The notes below the pieces were generated by a model. It searched no databases and had not been told where the DNA came from. It saw only the letters and a program-made list of their open reading frames with translations. The position numbers and the translations under genes are program-made. A DNA stretch of 64,000 nucleotides from Actinomycetota bacterium (GTDB lineage Bacteria; Actinomycetota; Actinomycetes; Nanopelagicales; Nanopelagicaceae): assembly GCA_027728065.1 (NCBI GenBank), contig JAQBVO010000001.1:1-64000 (forward strand). Direction: 5' to 3'. Below, piece after piece: positions 1 through 8,414 of the stretch (its first letter is position 1; each line of letters opens with the position of its first letter).

Positions 1-785
1 TAGAAGCTCTCACAATAATGAGTGATTGCTTTGTTGATCTCATCATAGGATTTCCATGTGTGAGTGTGAAGTAGTTCGGTTTTGATCTTCCCAAAGAAAC
101 TTTCAATCATTTGATTGGCGAAAGACAGTCCAGCGTTGCCCATCGATTGAACTAGCCCTGCCTGCTTGACTGCATTTCGATAGTGCTCTGATTTGAAAAC
201 AGAGCCCATATCCGAATGGATGATGGTGCCTCTGGTTGCATATCGGGAAGTAGCCATGACCAGAGCTCGAACTACGAGGTCAGAGTTAGGACGCCTTCCG
301 GTTGCATAGCCCACCACCATCCGTGTTGCAGCGTCTTTAATGGCTGCAAGATAGATCGTGCCTGTCAGGTATCTCTTCTGGGTGATATCGATAAACCATT
401 TCTCGTGCGGGGTCTTTGATTGAAAATTGCCTTTGATGAGGTTTGCGATCTCTGGTGAGTAGTTGCCTTTAGGGTATTTACGTTTCTTTGGGAGCCCAAA
501 GAAACCAGCGAGTTTCATTACCTTTCGAACGAGATAGAGGGAGGCGGAGATGGCTTTCTTTATTAAGAGTGCATGGATTGACCGATATCCAAGGCTCTGG
601 CCGTAACGAGTTCGCAGTGCTTGGATCTCACGTTTGAGATTGTTCTCTCGCTCACCTCTCATCTGTGAAATCACTTGAGGGGGTTGCATCAGATACGAGG
701 TGGAGCGGGCCATGGCCAATACTCTGCTGCGATATTTGCTTGCCACCATCTGCCGGCTCAGATGAGCATTGACCGGGGCTAGGCT
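1..785 (-). CDS. IS3-family transposase OrfB (DDE integrase core), partial
   Basis: This is the catalytic half of an IS3 transposase, which cuts and joins element ends. The minus-strand frame is open from position 785 to the window edge without a stop, about 261 codons. The rve-type core is clear: first Asp in WFIDIT, second Asp in HSDMGSVF, and the Glu in NQMIESFFGKIKTE, which together form the DDE triad. It has no good start of its own. The frame is -1 relative to OrfA and overlaps its end, so it is expected to be made as an OrfAB fusion by frameshifting. The reading frame looks intact, so the element may be active. The last 30-40 residues lie outside the window. Confidence 0.9.
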
Positions 786-1114
786 TTTGGGGGGTTGTGG
801 GTCCTAAAATATTCAATCACGAGCTTTGCTGCCCGATTCTCTTCCTTGGCATCATCTCGCTCAGCGCGAAGTTTGGTAACTTCTTTCTTCATCGCTTCGT
901 TTTGTGCACGAAGTCGTTTGATCTCCTTGGATGGATCCATGGTGGCCCTTCCTGACGCTAAAGTCCTAGAACCAGGACTCTGATTATTGAGCCAATAGTA
1001 AAGGGTGGGCCTGGCGACGCCCAGTTCAAGGGATACCTGGGCTATGGATTTACGCTGGGTAGTGACGAGTTCTATTGCTTTTTGCTTGAACTCGGCAGGG
1101 TAATGACTGGACAT
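779..1114 (-). CDS. IS3-family transposase OrfA (helix-turn-helix)
   Basis: A 111-residue protein with an N-terminal helix-turn-helix (YPAEFKQKAIELV, then SLELGVARPTLYYWL) of the transposase-8/IS3 OrfA family. It ends in a heptad-rich segment (EIKRLRAQNEAMKKEVTKLRAE) that looks like the leucine-zipper-type dimerisation coil. It binds the element ends and supplies the N-terminal part of the OrfAB transposase. A ribosome-binding site (AAAAGGAGAG) lies about 5 bases before the ATG. The final codons (N-P-P-K-A-stop) contain the slippery run described separately. Its length is usual for the family. Confidence 0.92.
   Translation of the reverse strand: MSSHYPAEFKQKAIELVTTQRKSIAQVSLELGVARPTLYYWLNNQSPGSRTLASGRATMDPSKEIKRLRAQNEAMKKEVTKLRAERDDAKEENRAAKLVIEYFRTHNPPKA
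785..791 (-). other. Programmed -1 frameshift heptamer of the IS
   Basis: On the minus strand the last codons of orfA read CCC CCA AAA GCC TAG. The heptamer C CCA AAA has the X XXY YYZ form that permits simultaneous slippage of both tRNAs. A -1 slip here moves the ribosome into the open orfB frame two codons before the orfA stop. This matches how IS3 elements make OrfAB. No stimulatory hairpin was worked out. Confidence 0.7.
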
Positions 1115-1143
1115 ATTCTCTCCTTTTTAGAGGGTGGAAGTGT

Positions 1144-1344
1144 CTAGTGTTTTTCGCTCAGGCCCATAGCAACTGGTCCACCGTTATTCCAAGCCTGTCC
1201 AAAGGTGGTAAAACAGCCTGACAGAACTGAGATGATCGAGAAGGAAACTGCGAAGTTAGAAAAGCCGCTCCAGCGACGATTGAACTCCTGTTTATAGCCT
1301 AGAGATTCAAGAAGCTTCGAATCTGCATCGTCATTTAAACTCAT
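1144..1344 (-). pseudogene. APC-type amino acid permease, N-terminal stub cut by the IS
   Basis: The 66-codon frame begins MSLNDDADSKLLESLGYKQEF and continues through FSNFAVSFSIISVLSGCFTTFGQAWNNGGP in part. This is the typical N-terminus and first membrane segment of APC-superfamily amino acid/GABA/choline permeases. A Shine-Dalgarno (GGGGAGA) lies 7 bases upstream of the ATG. Permease similarity stops at about codon 61. The last residues (LSEKH) and the stop codon come from the IS end at 1144-1160. Full-length relatives have about 500 residues and 12 membrane segments, so the product cannot function. The rest of the gene, if it survives, lies to the left of the element outside the window. 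Confidence 0.85.
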
Positions 1345-1490
1345 ACTTTAATCTCCCCGCGCCCTTTACCCACCCCGATTGGATTAGGTCCTTGGAGTTG
1401 ACTATTCTCTTTTCCAAGATTATTCAAGAGTATTCAGAGATTTTTTCTATCAATCCACGTCAAAACTCTCTTCGCTAGGCGCAGAGTCGA

Positions 1491-2624
1491 TTAGAACTTT
1501 TGACGATACCTATCGATAACCTCCTCGATGATCTCAATTCCAAGACCTGGTTTACCCAGTGGCGGATAGACCCAGCCCTCAGAGTGAGTAAATGGCTCAG
1601 TAATCAGATCGTTCTGCATCGGGTTTTTCAGCGGCTTGAACTCGAAGAGCCTGAATGCGGCGCTGCTAAATGAGACTGCAAGGCTTGCAGCAGAGATGAT
1701 TGCCGAAGACCAAGCATGGGCATTTGCTGTTCGCTTGTAAGCTTCGACCCGTTCTGCCGCCCTCTTAAATCCAGTAATACCCTCAGCGCGACCTGGATCG
1801 ATTCCAAAGACGTCGCAGGTACCAGTCTTAAGAATCTCTTCAAAGCCTGCGACCTGCCACTCACGTTCGCCATAGGCGATGAGCGTCTTAGTCTTGGCGC
1901 GAAGGTCTGCATAGCCCTGTGGATCCCATGCACCTAGCGGCTCTTCAATCCAGTCGATGTTGTAATCATCGAAGGCTTGCACACGCTTTACAGCCGTTGC
2001 AACATCCCACTTAATGGCATAACCAAGGTCAATCATGATCATCTTCTCTTCACCGAGAGTCTGGCGCATTGTCTTGACATACTCGACATCTCGGTTATGT
2101 TCGTAACCAAGATGGGCATGGCCACGCTTTCCAAATCCAACTTTCATTCCCTGCAAGCCCTGATCCATCCAAGTCTTTGCCTCTTCTGCCATCTTCTTAA
2201 TATCAGAGTCATGGGCATGACCAGATGCGATAGCGGGGAGTCGATCATGGACTGGGCCACCCAGAAGTTCTAGGACGCTGGTATTAAGCGCCTTGCCCTT
2301 GAGGTCCCAGAGCGCAATATCTATCGCTGAGATTGCGTAGGAAGCTATTCCACCTCGGTAGCCGTACCACCAGGCGCGCTCTTTGAGGGAGCGCCAAATA
2401 GCGATGTTATTGATGGGATCCTTGCCAATCAGATAATCCTCAGCAAGGCCTGCGATGAGGGCAGCAACTGGGGCATTGGCCTCTTTAAATTGGGTAATCG
2501 ATTCGCCCCAGCCGACGAGCCCGTCATCGGTCGTGATTTTAACTAAGCAGAGATATCGCTCGGCATTGAAATCATTTGGCTCGGGGTAGGCGAGAGGAAT
2601 TGGTTCGACCTTAACGATTTTCAT
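1491..2624 (-). CDS. Mandelate racemase/muconate lactonizing family sugar-acid dehydratase
   Basis: An enolase-superfamily enzyme of 377 residues. These abstract the proton alpha to a carboxylate; most bacterial members dehydrate aldonic acids to 2-keto-3-deoxy acids. Visible elements are the capping domain (residues 1-130), a KxK-like MKVGFGK segment, Mg ligands in MIDLGY, WIEEP and AYGERE, and a late NAHAW segment that may carry the catalytic His. The ATG at 2624 is chosen because AGGAGAAG precedes it by 6 bases and the family N-terminus MKI(V)xxE begins there; the frame is open further upstream to 2771. It is divergent from the lactonase-like gene at 2753. The substrate is inferred from neighbours (a 6-deoxyhexonate such as fuconate or rhamnonate), not shown by sequence. 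Confidence 0.85.
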   Translation of the reverse strand: MKIVKVEPIPLAYPEPNDFNAERYLCLVKITTDDGLVGWGESITQFKEANAPVAALIAGLAEDYLIGKDPINNIAIWRSLKERAWWYGYRGGIASYAISAIDIALWDLKGKALNTSVLELLGGPVHDRLPAIASGHAHDSDIKKMAEEAKTWMDQGLQGMKVGFGKRGHAHLGYEHNRDVEYVKTMRQTLGEEKMIMIDLGYAIKWDVATAVKRVQAFDDYNIDWIEEPLGAWDPQGYADLRAKTKTLIAYGEREWQVAGFEEILKTGTCDVFGIDPGRAEGITGFKRAAERVEAYKRTANAHAWSSAIISAASLAVSFSSAAFRLFEFKPLKNPMQNDLITEPFTHSEGWVYPPLGKPGLGIEIIEEVIDRYRQKF

Positions 2625-2752
2625 AGGGGGCTTCTCCTCTAAAGTAATTGGCACTAACTTAGGGGTATTGCAAGGGTGAGGCAAGTACTTACCTGCTGTG
2701 AGCCCAGAGACCAGAATAAGCCTTCCAGTGTTACTTAAGAGAGGTAAGTGAA

Positions 2753-3637
2753 ATGTCAAAACAATTTCCAATCATAGATACGCATGTGCACTTCTATGAC
2801 TTCATTCATCCCGAACTTAAGTGGGTCTGGCTCGAACGTGATTTCATCCATCCCATTATCGGAAATATCAACGCAATCAAGGCAGTTCAGTACGTTGTGC
2901 AAGATTTTCGCGCTGAGTCGCGCTTTGCTGGCGTAGAGGGCGTTGTCCATGTACAAGCTGCGATTGGATCGCCAGACCCTGTGACTGAGACTGTCTGGCT
3001 AACTGAGATGAACAAGAAGTCTCCAATTCCGATTCGGATTGTCGCTGACTGCGCACTTGGAAGTTCAAACGCAATCTCTCAACTTGAGAGGCATGCTCAA
3101 TCAAAACTATTTGTTGGCGTCCGTGATTTTCAAGCCGAACCAATGCTCGCAAACAAAGAGATTAATCCGAATTACGAAGCATCTCTTAAGTGGATGGCTA
3201 AGAAGAAGATCGTCTTTGACCTTGATTGCGAGTGGATGAACATGGGCCAAGCTCGAAAACTTGCGCAGCGCCATCCAGACCTATCGATTGTTCTGGAACA
3301 TATTGGCTTTCCTCGTAAGCGAACCGATGCATACTTTAGAAACTGGGAGAAGGCAGTCAAAGATCTTGCAAAAGCAGAGAACGTAACGATGAAAATCTCG
3401 GGCGTTGCCATGACTGATCCTTATTTCACAAAAAAATCACTGAAGCCTTGGGTAGAGACCTGCCTAAAGGCTTTCGGTCCAGATAGATGCGTCATTGGCT
3501 CTAACTGGCCAGTTGATCGTCTCTATAGTTCATATGATGTAATTGTGAATCTCTATCGCGAATACATCGAGAAGTTGTCGACATCAGAGCAGAACAAGAT
3601 TCTCAATAAGAATGCAGCAAAGCTTTACAAGTTCTAA
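2753..3637 (+). CDS. TIM-barrel amidohydrolase (amidohydrolase_2 family), sugar lactonase-like
   Basis: A 294-residue metal-dependent hydrolase. The N-terminus IIDTHVHFYD holds the DxHxH-type metal motif, and the C-terminal GSNWPVDR matches the family's late Asp motif. This branch (COG3618) includes L-fuconolactonase and 2-pyrone-4,6-dicarboxylate lactonase. In a sugar cluster it most likely opens an aldonolactone before the dehydratase at 1491-2624 acts. The start is an ATG preceded by AAGAGAGG with 6 bases spacing. Its stop overlaps the end of the convergent MFS pseudogene by 4 bases. The family is confident; the lactonase role is inferred. Confidence 0.82.
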   Translation: MSKQFPIIDTHVHFYDFIHPELKWVWLERDFIHPIIGNINAIKAVQYVVQDFRAESRFAGVEGVVHVQAAIGSPDPVTETVWLTEMNKKSPIPIRIVADCALGSSNAISQLERHAQSKLFVGVRDFQAEPMLANKEINPNYEASLKWMAKKKIVFDLDCEWMNMGQARKLAQRHPDLSIVLEHIGFPRKRTDAYFRNWEKAVKDLAKAENVTMKISGVAMTDPYFTKKSLKPWVETCLKAFGPDRCVIGSNWPVDRLYSSYDVIVNLYREYIEKLSTSEQNKILNKNAAKLYKF

Positions 3638-4830
3638 ATCGATTGGCTCTTAGAAGAGCGTAGAAGAGTTGCGGACAGCAGGAGGACGAGTACTCCTCCT
3701 GTTCCCACCATAAATCGAATTCCAATTTCCTTAGCTAAAACGCCTAATAATGGTGCGCCTATTCCATACCCAAGATGGAAGACAAATAGATAGATTCCGT
3801 AAATCCTGCCCTGAAGATCTATCGGGGAGTTCCAAACAATTATTCCATTGGCGGTCGTCATCACTATGAGATGAGATAGATTGACAAATAGAACTATTAG
3901 CGCATAACTCCAAAATGTGGGGGCGATGGCGGCAAGGCTCCAGAAAAATCCAAGGATAATACCTCCGCTTAACATTGTTTGGAATCGTGGGCGATGGTCA
4001 GAAACTGAGCGCTTGGCAATAACCCCCGCGCCTATTAATCCCCCTATGGCAAGGGCAATGCCTACAAAACCTAAATGAAGAGAATCTTCCTCAAAAACTT
4101 GGCGTACCATGAGTGAAGAAATAAGAGAGAAACTCATTCCTAAACCGATAAATGTTGCTGTGATCATCATGGGCAGATAGAGCGCCCGGTTCTTGTTAAG
4201 AAATACAAATGCCTCTCTTAAGTTGCCGGAGGCAGAATCGCTACTGGTCTGATATAAATCCTCCATCCGAATCTGCATCAATACTAGAAAGATGACGATA
4301 TGACTACCCGCAATGTAGATAAATGGTGTACCTGTATCAAAAGTGGCGATAAGTACGCCAGCGATAATCGGGCCAATTAAACGACCTATAACGAAAGTCA
4401 CCGAATTAAGGCTTACTGCATTAGCAACTTGCTCTTCTCAGACTACTTTTATGGATAAGGATGTAAAGACTGGACTTTGCAATGCCGACAGGGTGCTTAC
4501 TAAGAGTGCCAAGATTGCCAGAAGGAGAAAGTCAACTCGATCTGCCTTATAAGCAAAGTAAATTGATGCATAAGCAAAGAGCAATAAAGTTGTGGTAGTA
4601 AGTAGGATTCTCTTTTCGTTAAACTTATCGGAGAGACTTCCTCCAACCAGAGAGATAAATATGTGAGGAATGACTTGAATCCCGATCATGCTACCAAGAG
4701 CGACGGCACTTCCCGTTAAATCTAAAACTAACCAATCTATCGCCAACTGTCCACCCCAAGCGGTACTTGAACTAAGTGAACTATAGAGAAAAGTCAGCCG
4801 GTAATTTCGAAAAGCAAGCGAAGAAAGCAC
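3634..4830 (-). pseudogene. MFS transporter broken by one in-frame TGA
   Basis: Two minus-strand pieces (4438-4830 and the part below 4438) lie in the same frame and join at a single TGA codon at 4438-4440. Read through it, they give a 12-helix major facilitator of about 398 residues. The N-terminal half (FRNYRLTFLYSSLSSSTAWGG, FISLVGGSLSDKF) and the segment after the stop (NAVSLNSVTFVIGRLIGPIIAG) match the enterobactin-exporter/MFS_3 type. Related proteins usually have Arg or Ser at the stop position, so CGA to TGA or TCA to TGA would explain it. The rest has no frameshift, so the lesion is recent, a sequencing error, or read through. An internal restart at 4401 could yield only the C-terminal half. 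Confidence 0.8.
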
Positions 4831-4857
4831 AATCTTATTGTAGTTGTTACTTGCTGA

Positions 4858-6072
4858 TTATTTGGTTGAAAGCCAGAGATGGAGGGGCTTTCGAATGGCG
4901 AGCAATTCCGGAAATGTCGGCTTTGGTTCGTGGAGAAAAAACTTTGGCATTTTTTCAAGAAGTTGTCTTAGTGCTATTTTCGCATCGAGCCTAGCCAGGG
5001 GAGCGCCAATGCAGAAATGGATTCCGTGCCCAAAGCTCACATTTGCAGCATCTTTACGTGCAATATCAAATTTATCTGGATTACTAAACTTCTTAGGGTC
5101 ACGATTTGCAGCGCCAATCATGAAGTGTACATAATCTCCTTTTTTGACTTGTTTGCCAAGTATTTCAAGATCAACTGATGCTACACGGCTCTGCTTTTGG
5201 ATTGACGAATCATGGCGTAAGGTCTCTTCTACTGCCGCTGGAATCAACTCATAATTTGAGCGAAGTAACTTCTCTTGCTCAGGATTATTAATGAGTGCAA
5301 GGACCATATTTCCGATGAGACCTTCAGTTGTCTCGAAGCCTGCGAAAAATAACTGAATAGTCAGTCCGGCAATCTCTTTATCAGTGAGGCCATCTTCCTC
5401 ATGCGGAGCATTAAGAATCTTGCTTAATAGACCATTATTTGGCCTGGCACGAAGCTCTTTGAACAGCTCCATTAGATATTCTTCTGCCTCACGAGCAACC
5501 TTTTCAGCATATGCAGCCTGCTCGGTAGTAACTCGCGCAGAAGCGGTAAATCCTGCAATGCCATCGGACCAACGTTTGAGATCCCATTGTTTCTCCAGTG
5601 GGATTCCCATTAATTCACAGATTACGATTGATGGAAGTTGAAATGAGAAATCCTTAACCAAATCAAAGACATCCTTTTTCATCGCTTCATCAAGTAGGTT
5701 TGAAACGATCTCCTCGATTCTTGGCTCAAAAGCAGTGATAGCCCTCGGCGTAAATGCTTTGCTAATTAGTCGGCGGAGCCTGGTATGTCCTGGTGGATCC
5801 TTGAATACAATCCAGTTGCTCAAATTGGTGAGAATATTGGGTAAAGTCTCGAGCTGTTCTTTAGTTAGATGCGATGATGCCTTTGTCATTCGCTCGCTCT
5901 GATTGTAAATGTCATCAGAGTTCAAACCATTCTCAACCTCATCAAATGGGCAGACAATCCATGCGCGCGCTATATCGCTCCAAAAGATAGGTGATTCCTC
6001 CAGTAATTGGCGATAGACCGGGTATGGATCCTTAAAGTAATCGCCTACGAGAAATTTAGATGCTCCACTCAT
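4858..6072 (-). CDS. Cytochrome P450
   Basis: A 404-residue soluble bacterial P450, a haem-thiolate monooxygenase. Diagnostic motifs are present in order: I-helix oxygen-binding AGFETTEG near residue 240, the ExxR of K-helix (EETLRHDSSIQ region), and the haem loop FGHGIHFCIG with the proximal Cys near residue 355. It has no membrane anchor. Length and layout match actinobacterial CYP families. No ferredoxin or ferredoxin reductase gene is visible nearby, so redox partners must come from elsewhere. It follows the MFS pseudogene on the same strand with a 27-base gap, so the two may once have formed a unit. The substrate cannot be told from sequence. Confidence 0.95.
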   Translation of the reverse strand: MSGASKFLVGDYFKDPYPVYRQLLEESPIFWSDIARAWIVCPFDEVENGLNSDDIYNQSERMTKASSHLTKEQLETLPNILTNLSNWIVFKDPPGHTRLRRLISKAFTPRAITAFEPRIEEIVSNLLDEAMKKDVFDLVKDFSFQLPSIVICELMGIPLEKQWDLKRWSDGIAGFTASARVTTEQAAYAEKVAREAEEYLMELFKELRARPNNGLLSKILNAPHEEDGLTDKEIAGLTIQLFFAGFETTEGLIGNMVLALINNPEQEKLLRSNYELIPAAVEETLRHDSSIQKQSRVASVDLEILGKQVKKGDYVHFMIGAANRDPKKFSNPDKFDIARKDAANVSFGHGIHFCIGAPLARLDAKIALRQLLEKMPKFFLHEPKPTFPELLAIRKPLHLWLSTK

Positions 6073-6196
6073 TTGCGCCCTTTGCTATATTTTGAATTTG
6101 AGGTGTAAGGTCAGGATAACGCGAATTAGGAGCAAATTGTACTGTTGCTCAAGTTCTGGAAATTTCCTGGAAATGAAAAAGAGGTAATGCAAGAGG

Positions 6197-7027
6197 ATGT
6201 TCTATCTATTCGCAGGAGCGGCAGCGCTTGCTTTTGCCTTTGGAACCTTCTTTACCAAAGGTGTCACCTTACGAATCTCAATTTTTAAAGCAATCGGTCC
6301 CCTCTTCCTTCTCAATGCTCTCTTCGCTCTTCCCTTCATCGGTACCGGACCTTCTTGGAAACTTGTCACTGGCCCAGTTCCCTATCTCCATCTGATCGCT
6401 GCGCTAAGTAGTGGTGTCGTTGCTTACATCATCTTCTCGATTGTGGCCAAGAGCAGTGCATCGGTGAGTTCAGTTGCGCCTGCAATGTCACCGGCAGCTG
6501 TTCTCCTCCTTGCACCACTCTTTCTTGGATCTTTGATCACATGGACTCAAGTAATTCTTGTTATCTTCTTGATGGGTGTCACCCTCTATCCACTCCGAAA
6601 TTCCATCTCTGGACTTAACTCGGTTAAGACGCTCTCCTTTATGGCGATTGCAGCTTTAGGTAATGGTGCAGTGACAGTCATCGCTAAGTTGCTTGCTCAA
6701 GAAGGTGTTGGCATGCCAGAGACTTTCATAGCGCGACAGGTCATCGCAGGGCTTATCTTTGTGGCTCTTTTCCCCCCTATTGGCCTCAATATCCGCGATT
6801 TTTGGGAGTTAGTGCGCCGCTCATTCTTCATGGCAATAGGGTGGATGACATCAATCACTGCGATTCAACAAGGAAGCCCACTGCTTGTTCAGACTTTCTT
6901 AGCAATAATTCCCATCATAGTGCTATTGATTGAGACAGTTGCCTATAGAAAAATGCCAGAGAAAGTTGTCATAGTGAGCGCAATATGCACAGTTATAGGA
7001 ATAGCTGCACTAAGCCTTAGCGTTTAA
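6197..7027 (+). CDS. DMT/EamA-type membrane permease
   Basis: A 276-residue, very hydrophobic protein with about nine to ten predicted membrane helices. It begins with a membrane segment (MFYLFAGAAALAFAFGTFFTK). The two-half layout and lengths resemble the drug/metabolite transporter superfamily (EamA-like), which move small metabolites across the cytoplasmic membrane. AAGAGG directly abuts the ATG, and a further AAGAGG lies about 11 bases upstream, so the start is not certain. It is divergent from the P450 gene. Its position at the edge of the sugar-acid cluster suggests a metabolite importer or exporter, but no substrate motif is visible. Confidence 0.75.
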   Translation: MFYLFAGAAALAFAFGTFFTKGVTLRISIFKAIGPLFLLNALFALPFIGTGPSWKLVTGPVPYLHLIAALSSGVVAYIIFSIVAKSSASVSSVAPAMSPAAVLLLAPLFLGSLITWTQVILVIFLMGVTLYPLRNSISGLNSVKTLSFMAIAALGNGAVTVIAKLLAQEGVGMPETFIARQVIAGLIFVALFPPIGLNIRDFWELVRRSFFMAIGWMTSITAIQQGSPLLVQTFLAIIPIIVLLIETVAYRKMPEKVVIVSAICTVIGIAALSLSV

Positions 7028-7210
7028 ACCTGGTGGAATTGATTGTTTCCAGTGGATTTCCAGAGTTAGGACTCTACCTTCATGCAGGAAATACCAACTA
7101 GGTCCTATTGAAATCCAACGCTCAACCCTCAATACTGGGCTTGAAGAAATCGCCGTTGCAAAGCAAGCAATCACTTTGCCATCAGATTCTAGAGAGGAAG
7201 TAAGAATCAA

Positions 7211-7945
7211 ATGTCTCTGCAAGGTAAATTAGCAGTTGTCACTGGTGCTTCCAGTGGTATCGGACGAGCAACTGCAGAACTATTACGTGATGAGGGAATG
7301 CGGGTCATTGGTGTCGATATAAATGAGGAAAAGCTAAAAAAAATATCGGGGATCGAGCATCTAGTCACTGACCTTTCAAACGATGAAGGACGTAACAAAG
7401 TCGTCAAAGTAGGTAATGGTGCTCATGCCTTAGTAAACGCAGCAGGACTGATTCGGTTAAAGAAAATAGAGGATTTTACGACAACTGACATTCGCGAAAT
7501 ATATGCTGTCAATGTTGAAGCACCCTGGTTCTTGATGAGCAATTTAGGAAGAGTGATGAAGGATGGTGGTTCAATCGTAAATCTCTCATCCGTCTCTGCT
7601 CGTCTTACGGTTACTCAGGAAACAGCTATTTATGCATCCTCTAAAACTGCACTTTTGGCGATGACACGTTCATGGGCACATGCATATGCCCCTCGAAACA
7701 TTAATGTGAACGCCATTCTTCCTGGGATAACAGATACACCAATGCAGGATCTAGTCTTGAGAAAACTCTCAGAACTTCGAAATATACCTTACGAGACTTT
7801 ATCGACCTCTAGATTAGAAAGCGTTCCGATGAAACGTGCTGCTTCACCAAGAGAGATAGCTGGGTTTATTCGATTCTTGATATCTGATGAAGGAAAATAC
7901 ATAACTGGTCAAAGTCTGAGTCAGGATGGGGGAGCGGTGATGTAA
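7211..7945 (+). CDS. Short-chain dehydrogenase/reductase (sugar-type)
   Basis: A 244-residue classical SDR. The Rossmann motif TGASSGIG lies at residues 11-18, NAAG in the middle, and the catalytic YASSK near residue 140. The C-terminal GQSLSQDGG is typical. Such enzymes oxidise secondary alcohols of sugars or sugar acids with NAD(P). In this neighbourhood a role as L-fucose/L-rhamnose 1-dehydrogenase or 2-keto-3-deoxy-acid dehydrogenase is plausible. AGAGAGGAAG lies about 10 bases before the ATG. The 183 bases before it contain repeated TTTCCAG/GGATTTCCAG segments that could be regulator sites. Confidence 0.9.
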   Translation: MSLQGKLAVVTGASSGIGRATAELLRDEGMRVIGVDINEEKLKKISGIEHLVTDLSNDEGRNKVVKVGNGAHALVNAAGLIRLKKIEDFTTTDIREIYAVNVEAPWFLMSNLGRVMKDGGSIVNLSSVSARLTVTQETAIYASSKTALLAMTRSWAHAYAPRNINVNAILPGITDTPMQDLVLRKLSELRNIPYETLSTSRLESVPMKRAASPREIAGFIRFLISDEGKYITGQSLSQDGGAVM

Positions 7946-7971
7946 GAAATTGTAGAGTTTTGAATCTCGAA

Positions 7972-8286
7972 TTAATCCAGATGCCAGACTTCTACCATTT
8001 CCATCAAATTTCCTTTATTGTCAGTCAAATTGACGATTACATCTTCAAACCACTTCGCCCAACGAGCATTAGATTCATGTTTGCCAAGTTTAGCAAATGC
8101 TGTCGCCGCATTTGGTTCAACTTCAAAATACCCCACAATATTCGTGCCTCGACGAAATAGGCTGTAATTTCTAAAACCAGCCTCTTTTATAGCCATCACT
8201 AGCTCAGGCCAGATCTCGTCATGTCGCTTTTTGTATTCAGCCTCTTTGCCTTCAAAAATTTCAAAAGTAAAACACATCCGCTCCAT
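7972..8286 (-). CDS. L-rhamnose mutarotase-like protein (RhaM/RhaU family)
   Basis: A 104-residue dimeric alpha-beta barrel protein. The family converts the alpha and beta anomers of L-rhamnose or L-fucose. Hallmarks are the N-terminal MCFTFEIFEGKEAEYKKRH, the conserved RHDEIWPE motif that carries the catalytic His, and the C-terminal MEMVEVWHLD. Length is exactly usual. An AGGAGGAGT-type Shine-Dalgarno precedes the ATG. It faces the SDR gene convergently and the Gfo/Idh gene divergently. This is the strongest single clue that the cluster handles a 6-deoxy sugar. Confidence 0.9.
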   Translation of the reverse strand: MERMCFTFEIFEGKEAEYKKRHDEIWPELVMAIKEAGFRNYSLFRRGTNIVGYFEVEPNAATAFAKLGKHESNARWAKWFEDVIVNLTDNKGNLMEMVEVWHLD

Positions 8287-8313
8287 GTACTCCTCCTAAA
8301 ATAGTTATCTTTC

Positions 8314-8331
8314 ATCGAGATTTATTTCGAT
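8314..8331. promoter_or_regulatory. Candidate operator between mutarotase and Gfo/Idh genes
   Basis: ATCGAGAT-TT-ATTTCGAT is an inverted repeat with 8-base arms and one mismatch, lying in the divergent intergenic region. A promoter-like TTGACT at 8349 with TATACC at 8370 (15-base spacer) follows for the rightward gene. The dyad would suit a LacI- or GntR-type sugar regulator, but no regulator gene is present in the cluster to pair with it. Confidence 0.35.
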
Positions 8332-8414
8332 CAAGGAGACCTTCTCTCTTGACTATATCGCTGACAAAATATACCTTTACAGCCTGGTCAGTCAACTGTT
8401 GAATGGAGAGACTA

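Larger units (their letters stand above)
1..1160 (-). mobile_element. IS3-family insertion sequence, left end outside window
   Basis: The element carries orfA and, in the -1 frame, orfB on the minus strand. Its right end can be placed at about 1160: read on the minus strand the element begins TGAGCGAAAAACACTAG, which has the 5'-TG that IS3-family ends usually show, and the bases just outside (1161 onward) continue a permease reading frame. The element runs off the left edge, so the other inverted repeat and the target duplication cannot be seen. IS3 members are usually 1.2-1.5 kb, so only a short piece should be missing. Confidence 0.85.

Noticed and set aside
2625-2752. AAGTACTT palindrome between the dehydratase and amidohydrolase genes as an operator
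   Set aside because: The perfect part is only 8 bases and there is no second copy at the other cluster promoters.
4438-4440. TGA in the MFS gene as a selenocysteine or tryptophan codon
   Set aside because: MFS proteins have no selenocysteine at this place, relatives usually have Arg or Ser there, and other genes in the window use TGA as an ordinary stop.
6158-6167. GGAAATTTCC palindrome as an operator in its own right
   Set aside because: Ten bases of AT-rich palindrome are common by chance; it is only mentioned because the half-site recurs elsewhere in the cluster.
7010-7222. A 70-codon minus-strand frame between the DMT permease and SDR genes
   Set aside because: It overlaps both neighbours, has no family resemblance, and the region looks like a promoter with repeated TTTCCAG segments.
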